Source: Spirochaetota bacterium
GTDB taxonomy: Bacteria; Spirochaetota; Spirochaetia; Treponematales; Breznakiellaceae
Assembly (NCBI GenBank): GCA_023398155.1
Contig: JAEWSV010000177.1
Coordinates: 1-5,000 of the forward strand
Direction of reading: 5' to 3'
DNA: 5,000 bases
In this document: positions 1-5,000 of the stretch, piece after piece
How the letters are laid out: the number at the start of each line of letters is the position of its first letter
Position numbering within the stretch: position 1 is the first letter of the stretch
The notes under the pieces: generated by a model
Databases searched by the model: none
What the model saw: the letters and a program-made list of their open reading frames with translations, nothing else
What the model was told of the DNA's origin: nothing
Program-made: the position numbers and the translations under genes

Positions 1-254
1 CCCGCGGCGAGGGGCGCTTCGGGACCGATGACGGTAAGATCGATCCCCTCGCGCTTGGCGAAGAGGACGTGGGACTCCTGCCCCGCGGCGGAACAGGGAT
101 CCCCGAGCTCGGCCGGCGCGTTCGCGCACTTCGCTTCGAGCCCCGTTCCGCCGTTCCCCGGCGAGACGTACACCCGCTCCACCTTTTCCGACAGCGCGAG
201 CTTCCACGCGATCGCGTGCTCCCTGCCCCCTGCTCCGACCACCAAGACTTTCAT
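1..254 (-). CDS. purD: Phosphoribosylamine-glycine ligase (GAR synthetase), 5' part only
   Basis: PurD joins glycine to 5-phosphoribosylamine using ATP, giving glycinamide ribonucleotide, the second step of cytoplasmic IMP synthesis. Only the first 84 residues are present; the gene runs off the left edge of the window, and the family is usually about 420 residues. The visible part is the N-terminal domain. It starts MKVLVVGAGGREHAIAWKLA, with the glycine-rich GxGGREHA signature at about residues 7-14. SPGNGGT follows at 31-37 and IDLTVIGPEAPLAA at 71-84, all typical of PurD. The ATG at 254-252 is chosen because the family begins almost exactly there and a good ribosome binding site (AAGGGAGT) precedes it. 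It is the last visible gene of the operon, 107 bases after purH, a wider gap than at the other junctions. The ATP-grasp catalytic domain cannot be inspected. Confidence 0.96.
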   Translation of the reverse strand, partial: MKVLVVGAGGREHAIAWKLALSEKVERVYVSPGNGGTGLEAKCANAPAELGDPCSAAGQESHVLFAKREGIDLTVIGPEAPLAA

Positions 255-260
255 ATTTTC

Positions 261-268
261 ACTCCCTT
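261..268 (-). promoter_or_regulatory. Ribosome binding site of purD
   Basis: The minus strand reads AAGGGAGT, followed by seven bases (GAAAAT-type A-rich spacer) before the ATG at 254. This is a good Shine-Dalgarno match and decides the purD start. It lies downstream of the repeat cluster at 305-359, so any structure formed there would not bury it directly. Confidence 0.75.
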
Positions 269-304
269 CGCACTTCCGGTACGAGGTATTTCTCACCTAT
301 TGGG

Positions 305-359
305 CGAACCATCGCAAGATGGTTCGAGGGTAGAACCCCGCGCCATTATGCGATGGTTC
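305..359. repeat. Cluster of overlapping inverted repeats in the purH-purD gap
   Basis: The gap holds alternating GAACC and GGTTC blocks at 306-310, 321-325, 333-337 and 355-359. A perfect 9-bp stem joins 305-313 to 318-326 around a 4-base loop. The same left arm can instead pair perfectly over 11 bp, 306-316 with 349-359. A weaker second hairpin pairs 333-337 with 355-359 and 341-343 with 350-352. The pairings exclude each other. No T-run follows the stems on either strand, so this is not a canonical intrinsic terminator. It looks like a REP/BIME-type palindromic element or a structured spacer that could affect mRNA stability or purD expression; those roles are inference. The rest of the gap (255-304) shows only the purD leader and its ribosome binding site. 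Confidence 0.75.
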
Positions 360-361
360 AA

Positions 362-1975
362 TCAATGCTTGAAATGCCTCGTTCCGGTGAACACCATCGC
401 GATGCCGAGCCGGTCGCAGGCTTCGATGGATTCCTTGTCGCGGATGGAGCCGCCGGGTTGGATGATGGCCTTGATGCCGGCCTTGGCCGCGGCTTCGGGG
501 ATGTCCGGGAAGGGGAAAAAGGCGTCGCTCGCGAGGACGCGGGCCGGCGTTCCGTCGCCGGCTCCGGCAGCGGCTGCCGCCGCGATCACGGCGGCGGACC
601 GGGCGAGGGCTTGTTCGGCGGGCCAGATTCGATTGGTCTGGCCGCCGCCGATGCCGACCGTCGCGCCGTCCTTCACGATCACGATGGCGTTGGACTTCAC
701 GAAGGTGACGGTCCGCATGCCGAAAAGGAGGTCGGCGAAGTCGGCCGCGTCGGGCCGCGCTTTCGTCACGACCTCCCACTTGTCCAGGAGCTTCTGGTCC
801 GCGCTCTGGACTAGGAGTCCGCCGTCCACCGCGGTGCATTCCACCGTGTCAGCGGGGGCGAGCGAAGCTTCCATCACGCGGAGATTTTTCTTCGCCCGGA
901 ATATTTCGAGGGCCTCAGGGCTGAAGGCCGGGGCCACGACGATTTCCAGGAACAGCTCCGCGAGGCGTTTCGCGGTCGCTCCGTCGACGGTCACGGTGCA
1001 AGCGACGATGCCGCCGTAGATGGACACGGGATCGCAGCGGTAGGCGGCCTCGTAGGCTTCCGCCAGGGTCGCGGCCGTCGCGACGCCGCAGGGCGTGTTG
1101 TGCTTCACGGCCACCAACGCGGGCTTCACGGCGTAGTCCGCGCCGGTGAGCCGCTTCTCGTCGTCCGCGCCTACCGCCGTCGCGCCGAGGGCGGGGATGC
1201 CGTAGGCGGCCGCGCACTTCCAGGCGAGGTCCAGATCGCGGATGTTGTTATAGGATAGTTCCTTGCCCTGGAGCTGCTTCATTCCGGCGAAGGCGCCCTT
1301 TCGGTCCGTGGCGAGGTACAGCGCCGCGGACTGGTGGCCGTTCTCGCCGTAGCGGAGCGACTGCGCTTTCTGGAGCGACATCGGCCAATACTCGGGGTAC
1401 TCCTCGTCCAAGAGGTAGCGCGCGATCGCCGCATCGTAGGCCGAGGTCAGATCGAAAACTTTGCCCGCGAGCCGCTTGCGGAAATCGTGGGGGACGGAGC
1501 CCGCCTTGAGCCCTTCGATGGTCGCCGGATAGTCGGCCGGATCGGTCAGCACGAGTACGTCGGGGAAGTTCTTGGCCGCGGAGCGCAGCATCGTCGGTCC
1601 GCCGATGTCGATGAACTCGACCGTATCCTCAAGGGAGAGGCCCGCCTGCACCTTCTCGAAGAAGGGATAGAGGTTGACGCACACGAGGTCGATGGTCGAA
1701 AGGCCGAGGGATTCGAGGGTATCCATGTGGGCTTTCTCGCTCCGCCGCGCCAGTAGGCCGGCATGGATGGCGGGGTGGAGGGTCTTCACGCGGCCGTCCA
1801 GGCATTCGGGAAAGCCCGTGACGCTGGACACGTCGGTCACCGCGATCCCGTTTTCCTTAAGGTGCTTGGCCGTTCCGCCGGTGGACAGTATCTCCCAGCC
1901 GGCTCCCGCGAGATAGGAAGCCAAGTCCAGCATGCCGTCCTTGTAGAACACGCTGATGAGCGCCCGCTTCTTCAT
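362..1975 (-). CDS. purH: Bifunctional AICAR formyltransferase / IMP cyclohydrolase
   Basis: PurH carries out the last two steps to IMP: it formylates AICAR with 10-formyltetrahydrofolate, then closes the ring. The 537 residues are close to the usual 510-530. Residues 1 to about 195 form the cyclohydrolase domain, with STGGTAKHL at 31-39, ECLDGRVKTLHPAIHAG at 57-73 and IDIGGPTMLRSAAKN at 122-136. The formyltransferase domain follows, with the Lys-His pair at K291-H292 in AVKHNTPCGVA, SNAIV at 428-432, GIGGGQTNR at 441-449 and SDAFFPFPD at 483-491. The protein ends in the normal TGTRHFKH. The ATG at 1975 follows a GGAGG site and sits 3 bases after the purN stop. Residue 213 is Gly in RYGENGHQ, where the family normally has Pro. 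There is also an extra stretch of roughly 10-15 residues around 265-284, before the Lys-His motif, and an Ala-rich run at 460-472. All visible catalytic motifs are intact, so the enzyme is expected to be active. Confidence 0.98.
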   Translation of the reverse strand: MKKRALISVFYKDGMLDLASYLAGAGWEILSTGGTAKHLKENGIAVTDVSSVTGFPECLDGRVKTLHPAIHAGLLARRSEKAHMDTLESLGLSTIDLVCVNLYPFFEKVQAGLSLEDTVEFIDIGGPTMLRSAAKNFPDVLVLTDPADYPATIEGLKAGSVPHDFRKRLAGKVFDLTSAYDAAIARYLLDEEYPEYWPMSLQKAQSLRYGENGHQSAALYLATDRKGAFAGMKQLQGKELSYNNIRDLDLAWKCAAAYGIPALGATAVGADDEKRLTGADYAVKPALVAVKHNTPCGVATAATLAEAYEAAYRCDPVSIYGGIVACTVTVDGATAKRLAELFLEIVVAPAFSPEALEIFRAKKNLRVMEASLAPADTVECTAVDGGLLVQSADQKLLDKWEVVTKARPDAADFADLLFGMRTVTFVKSNAIVIVKDGATVGIGGGQTNRIWPAEQALARSAAVIAAAAAAGAGDGTPARVLASDAFFPFPDIPEAAAKAGIKAIIQPGGSIRDKESIEACDRLGIAMVFTGTRHFKH

Positions 1976-1978
1976 GCC

Positions 1979-2695
1979 TTATTCCTCCGCGACGCCGAGC
2001 CGCGGCGCCGCACTTTTATTCATTCGGCGCGCCAGTACGGCGACGCCTTCAACGATGGCGATGTGCTCTTCGACATGGATGCGTTCGGCGAGCGTGCTCG
2101 GGGTGTCCCCCGCGAGGACCGGCACGCGGCGCTGGAGCAGGACGGCGCCGGTATCGGTACCCGCGTCCACGAGGTGCACCGTACAGCCGGATTCCTTCTC
2201 CCCCGCCGCGAGCACCGCGGCGTGGACCCGTTCGCCGAACATGCCCGCCCCGCCGAACTTCGGGAGGAGGGACGGATGCAGGTTTATCATGGTCCCCGCG
2301 TACGCGTCGATGAGTTTTCCCTCCAGGATGGAGAGGAAACCCGCGAACACGATGGCGTCCGCCCTGAGGGACAGAGCCCGGGACAGGATGCGGTCCGAGA
2401 GATCCCGCCGTCGCTCAACCTTGGGTAGGCTCCGGTCGGGAAGCTCCACGATGGCCGGGACCAGGGCCGCGTGCGCCCGCTCAAGGGCGTACGCGTCCTC
2501 CCGGTCGGAGACGACGCCGACGATCCGGCCTTCAAGCCGGCCCGCTTTTTCGGCGTCCAGGAGGGCCTGTAGATTCGTGCCGCTTCCCGACACGAGCACG
2601 AGCAGGCGCAGGGGATCATCCTTGGGGACAGAGCTTCGCGCGGGGACAGAGCTTCGCGTCGCGTCGCCCATGCCGCTACGCCCGGAAGCGGACAT
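1979..2695 (-). CDS. purN: Phosphoribosylglycinamide formyltransferase 1 (folate-dependent)
   Basis: PurN transfers a formyl group from 10-formyltetrahydrofolate to GAR, step 3 of purine synthesis. The family core begins at LRLLVLVSGSGTNLQALLDA (29-48), which includes the phosphate-binding SGSGTN loop. The three residues equivalent to E. coli Asn106, His108 and Asp144 are present as N138 and H140 in INLHPSLLPKFGG and D181 in GTDTG. The ATG at 2695 gives 238 residues and overlaps purM by 20 bases, but adds about 28 residues that PurN normally lacks, including two copies of RSSVP from an 18-bp tandem repeat. Alternatives are the in-frame ATG at 2671, 4 bases after the purM stop, or a rare CTG at 2611 preceded by AAGGA, which would match the usual family start. 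None of the three has a strong GGAGG site. The function is secure; the start is not. Confidence 0.95.
   Translation of the reverse strand: MSASGRSGMGDATRSSVPARSSVPKDDPLRLLVLVSGSGTNLQALLDAEKAGRLEGRIVGVVSDREDAYALERAHAALVPAIVELPDRSLPKVERRRDLSDRILSRALSLRADAIVFAGFLSILEGKLIDAYAGTMINLHPSLLPKFGGAGMFGERVHAAVLAAGEKESGCTVHLVDAGTDTGAVLLQRRVPVLAGDTPSTLAERIHVEEHIAIVEGVAVLARRMNKSAAPRLGVAEE
1982..1988 (-). promoter_or_regulatory. Ribosome binding site of purH, inside the purN 3' end
   Basis: The minus strand reads GGAGGAA, eight to nine bases from GGAGG to the ATG at 1975. It lies within the last codons of purN, just before its TAA at 1981-1979. Ribosomes finishing purN would therefore pass directly over the purH start, which suggests translational coupling. 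Confidence 0.85.
2624..2659. repeat. Tandem 18-bp direct repeat at the purN 5' end
   Basis: Two adjacent 18-base units, 2624-2641 and 2642-2659, both read GGGGACAGAGCTTCGCG on the plus strand plus one final base that differs (c, then t). Because 18 is a multiple of three, the repeat keeps the frame and encodes RSSVPA then RSSVPK in the long form of PurN. A further 12-base exact match, GGGGACAGAGCT, lies at 2824-2835 inside purM in another reading frame. If purN starts at 2611, the repeat is untranslated spacer instead. Confidence 0.85.
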
Positions 2696-3809
2696 CGCCC
2701 GCGCCCGGCGCCTTGCCGCCTTCGCCCGCCGCTGTGGCGGCGTCGTAAGGGACGACCGTCCCGATCTTCCAGGCGGGGAAACCTAGGTGGTCCAGGAAGC
2801 CGATCGCCTCTTCCGCATCGGCCGGGGACAGAGCTACTACGAAACCGATGCCCATATTGAAGGTGTTGAAGAGGCGCTCTCGCAGGACCGCATCGGTCGC
2901 GAGAAGCTTCGCGCCCTCGGCCTGGGCCGCGGCCCCGCGGAGGGCGCCCGCGCCGGCCGTGGAGACGCCGTAGGCGATCCGGCCGAAGATCGGGGGGATC
3001 GTCCAGCTGCCTTCCTCGATCAGGGCCGTGTGGGGAGAGGCGAACATGCGCGGGATGTTCTCGTAAAAACCACCGCCTGTGATGTGGGCCATGCCGCGAA
3101 TCTTTACCCTCTCCATCAGGTTGAGTACGGGTTTCACGTAGAGGCGGGTGGGTTCGAGCAGAGCGCGTCCGAGCGGCATGCCGCCGAAATCTTCGTCTAG
3201 GTCGGGCAGGACCTTGCGGATGAGACTGAAGCCGTTGGAATGCGGCCCGGAGGAGGCGAGGCCGACGAGGACGTCGCCGTCGCGGATATCCCGGCCGTCG
3301 ACCATCTTGGACCGGTCCACGATGCCGACCGAGAAGCCCGCGATGTCGTACTTGCCCTCGTCGTAGAAGCCCGGCATTTCCGCGGTCTCGCCGCCGAGGA
3401 GGACGCTCCCCGTCTCCCTGCAGCCGACCGCGACGCCTTTCACCATGTCCGCGGCGACGTCGGCGTCGAGCTTTCCGCAGGCCAGGTAATCGAGGAAGAA
3501 GAGGGGCCGCGCGCCGTGGCAGAGCACGTCGTTGACGCACATGGCCACGCAGTCGATGCCGACGGTGTCGTACTTCTTCATACGGAACGCGATGTCGAGC
3601 TTGGTGCCGACGCCGTCGGTGCCGGAGACCAGGACGGGATCGGCCATGCCCGCGCCCGCCTCGATCAGTTCCTTGAGCGAGAACATGCCCGCGAAGCTGC
3701 CGATGCCGTTGATCACCGCGCGGTTCATCGTTCCGGCCGCCAATTCCCGGTATTTCCCGACGGCTTTGTAGCCTTCCTCGATGTCGACTCCGGCTTGCTT
3801 GTAATCCAT
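2676..3809 (-). CDS. purM: Phosphoribosylformylglycinamidine cyclo-ligase (AIR synthetase)
   Basis: PurM uses ATP to close FGAM into aminoimidazole ribonucleotide (AIR), step 5 of the pathway; family members act as dimers. The 377 residues begin with the expected YKQAGVDIEEGYKAV. Typical motifs follow in order: SGTDGVGTKL (62-71, nucleotide/phosphate loop), CVNDVLCHGARPLFFLDY (91-108), LLGGETAEMPGFY (137-149), SSGPHSNGFSL (186-196), HITGGGFYENIPR (242-254) and NTFNMGIG (315-322). The protein is about 30 residues longer than E. coli PurM (345). The extra length is mostly an Ala/Gly-rich insertion around 278-310, between PPIF and NTFNMG, plus a low-complexity stretch at about 356-370 before the C-terminal DVRFRA. 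The ATG at 3809 lies 15 bases after purF and has a strong AAGGAAGG site. The 3' end overlaps or abuts purN. Confidence 0.98.
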   Translation of the reverse strand: MDYKQAGVDIEEGYKAVGKYRELAAGTMNRAVINGIGSFAGMFSLKELIEAGAGMADPVLVSGTDGVGTKLDIAFRMKKYDTVGIDCVAMCVNDVLCHGARPLFFLDYLACGKLDADVAADMVKGVAVGCRETGSVLLGGETAEMPGFYDEGKYDIAGFSVGIVDRSKMVDGRDIRDGDVLVGLASSGPHSNGFSLIRKVLPDLDEDFGGMPLGRALLEPTRLYVKPVLNLMERVKIRGMAHITGGGFYENIPRMFASPHTALIEEGSWTIPPIFGRIAYGVSTAGAGALRGAAAQAEGAKLLATDAVLRERLFNTFNMGIGFVVALSPADAEEAIGFLDHLGFPAWKIGTVVPYDAATAAGEGGKAPGAGDVRFRA

Positions 3810-3812
3810 GTT

Positions 3813-3820
3813 CCTTCCTT
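3813..3820 (-). promoter_or_regulatory. Ribosome binding site of purM
   Basis: The minus strand reads AAGGAAGG in the 15-base gap between the purF stop (TAA, 3827-3825) and the purM ATG at 3809. The upstream AAGGA is six bases from the ATG. This supports the chosen start and leaves no room for a separate promoter in the gap. Confidence 0.8.
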
Positions 3821-3824
3821 TCGG

Positions 3825-5000
3825 TTATTTCTGATTGCCCTGCCGGTCCGCGTAGGCTTCGCCCGGCGTGGGTACGGGATATTCACCGGTGAAGCAGCCC
3901 AGGCAGTAGCCTCCCGGTCCGTCCAGCGCGTCGAGCAAGCCTTCCACGGAGATGAAGGCCAGGCTATCCGCGCCGATGGCGTCGCGGATATTGTCCACCG
4001 AGTTCGCGTTGCCGATGAGTTCCTTCCGGTGCGCGATGTCGATGCCGAAATAACAGGGGAAGCGCACGGGCGGCGAGCAGACGCGGAAGTGGACTTCCTT
4101 AGCGCCGGCGTCGCGGAGCAGGGTCACCAAGTGGCGGCTCGTGGTGCCGCGCACGATGGAATCGTCGATGATGACGATGCGCTTCCCTTCCACCTCGGAG
4201 CGGACCACGTTGAGCTTGACGGAGACCGCCTGCTTGCGGAGCTCCTGGCTCGGGGCGATGAAGGTGCGCCCCACGTACTTGCTCTTCACGATGCCGAGGC
4301 CGAAGGGCGTCCCCGTGGCGCGCCCGTAGCCGATGGCCGCGGGCACTCCCGAGTCGGGTACGCCGATGACGAGGTCCGCCGCGACCGCCGACTGGCGGCC
4401 CAGGGTCTCGCCCGCGCGTATCCTCGACTCGTACACGTCGATCCCGTCGATGGCGGTGTCCGGCCTGGCGAAGTAGATGTACTCGAAGGCGCAGGTCGCC
4501 TTCCGGGTCTTTTCCCCGAATTCGAAGGAAAGGACCCCGTTATCGTCGATGACGACGATCTCGCCGGGCGCCACGTCCCGCACGAAGGTTCCGCCCACCG
4601 CGTCTATCGCGCAGGACTCGCTCGCGAGTATCCAACCTCTATCGATCTTGCCGAGGCAGAGAGGCCGGATGCCGTTCGGGTCCCGCGCGCCGACGAGGGC
4701 GGTCTCGGTCATGACCGCGAGGGCGTAGGAACCTTTCACGAACTGGATGGTGTCGGTGAGCGCCTTTTCCAGGCCTTTTTTGTAGTTCTTGGCGATGAGG
4801 TTGACGATGACCTCGCTGTCGCTCGTGGAAGTGAAGGCCACGCCCCCGTCCTCCAGGAGTTCCTTGATCACGTCGGCGTTCGTGAGGTTGCCGTTGTGGG
4901 CCACCGCGATGGAGCCGAGCTTGAAACGGCTCACGAAGGGCTGCGCGTTCTCTATCGTGCTGGACCCCGCCGTGGAGTACCGGACATGCCCCACCGCGAT
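3825..5000 (-). CDS. purF: Amidophosphoribosyltransferase, 3' part; 4Fe-4S type
   Basis: PurF makes 5-phosphoribosylamine from PRPP and glutamine, the committed step of purine synthesis. The window holds the last 391 residues; the N-terminus with the catalytic Cys lies past the right edge. The frame is open to base 5000 (IAVGHVRYSTAG), so the in-frame GTG at 4994 is an internal Val, not a start. The glutaminase part shows GHVRYSTAG (4-12), AHNGNLTN (34-41) and TSTSDSEV (57-64). The phosphoribosyltransferase domain carries the PRPP loop VIIDDSIVRGTTS at about 276-288. C170 (CAFEYIYFARPD), C316 (FPCYFGID) and C366/C369 (CLGC) match the four ligands of the oxygen-sensitive 4Fe-4S cluster of B. 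subtilis PurF, which E. coli PurF lacks. GVPDSGVPAA at 213-222 is also typical. This is the most upstream visible gene of the operon. Confidence 0.98.
   Translation of the reverse strand: MAVGHVRYSTAGSSTIENAQPFVSRFKLGSIAVAHNGNLTNADVIKELLEDGGVAFTSTSDSEVIVNLIAKNYKKGLEKALTDTIQFVKGSYALAVMTETALVGARDPNGIRPLCLGKIDRGWILASESCAIDAVGGTFVRDVAPGEIVVIDDNGVLSFEFGEKTRKATCAFEYIYFARPDTAIDGIDVYESRIRAGETLGRQSAVAADLVIGVPDSGVPAAIGYGRATGTPFGLGIVKSKYVGRTFIAPSQELRKQAVSVKLNVVRSEVEGKRIVIIDDSIVRGTTSRHLVTLLRDAGAKEVHFRVCSPPVRFPCYFGIDIAHRKELIGNANSVDNIRDAIGADSLAFISVEGLLDALDGPGGYCLGCFTGEYPVPTPGEAYADRQGNQK

Noticed and set aside
305..326. Intrinsic terminator after purH
   Set aside because: The hairpin is a good stem, but neither strand has a T-run after it, and purD follows in the same direction as part of the same pathway.
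255..361. Purine riboswitch or PurR box in the purH-purD gap
   Set aside because: I see neither the conserved purine-aptamer core nor a PurBox-like motif; the position inside the operon also argues against it.
69..1019. Long plus-strand open frame of 316 codons opposite purD and purH
   Set aside because: It lies antisense to two clearly conserved genes, crosses their gap, is Arg/Ala/Ser-rich as expected from high-GC antisense frames, and shows no recognisable domain.
1956..2786. Plus-strand open frame of 276 codons opposite purN and the end of purM
   Set aside because: Antisense shadow in GC-rich DNA, low-complexity Arg/Ser composition, no ribosome binding site or domain I recognise.
2287..3540. 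Minus-strand open frame of 417 codons overlapping purM and purN in another frame
   Set aside because: It is an out-of-frame shadow: extremely Arg/Pro-rich, with no family motif, while purM and purN in the proper frames match their families end to end.
4992..4994. GTG as a possible start of PurF
   Set aside because: The frame stays open to the window edge and the residues before it (Ile-Ala) continue the conserved glutaminase domain, so this is an internal Val and the gene is truncated by the window.

Overview
The window is a section of a de novo purine (IMP) biosynthesis operon. Every gene lies on the minus strand, so transcription runs from high to low coordinates: purF (3' part) > purM > purN > purH > purD (5' part). 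Both end genes are cut by the window edges. The promoter, and any purine-responsive control upstream of purF, are outside the window.

Layout on the plus-strand coordinates: 1-254 start of purD; 255-361 a 107-base gap holding a cluster of overlapping inverted repeats; 362-1975 complete purH; 1979-2695 purN, whose start is ambiguous and may include an 18-bp tandem duplication; 2676-3809 complete purM; 3825-5000 purF without its N-terminus. Apart from the purH-purD gap, junctions are 3 to 15 bases or overlaps (up to about 64 bases if purN starts late), which fits one transcript and likely translational coupling. No stretch over 300 bases lacks a gene. No RNA gene, transposase gene, CRISPR array or clear terminator was seen.

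Together the encoded enzymes cover step 1 (PurF, PRPP to phosphoribosylamine), step 2 (PurD, GAR synthesis), step 3 (PurN, GAR formylation), step 5 (PurM, AIR synthesis) and the last two steps (PurH, AICAR formylation and IMP closure). Steps 4 and 6-8 (purL, purE/K, purC, purB) are not here.

The DNA is GC-rich with GGAGG-type ribosome binding sites, so the source is a high-GC bacterium. PurF has the four cysteines of the Bacillus-type 4Fe-4S enzyme, and PurH and PurN have sequence styles that remind me of Clostridia, Bacteroidetes or Spirochaetes. I cannot fix the phylum from this window.

This is largely an ordinary housekeeping operon. The points worth a second look are the palindromic repeat cluster before purD, the tandem repeat at the purN start, a Gly replacing a normally conserved Pro in PurH, and an insertion in PurM. 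I found no convincing new biological system.
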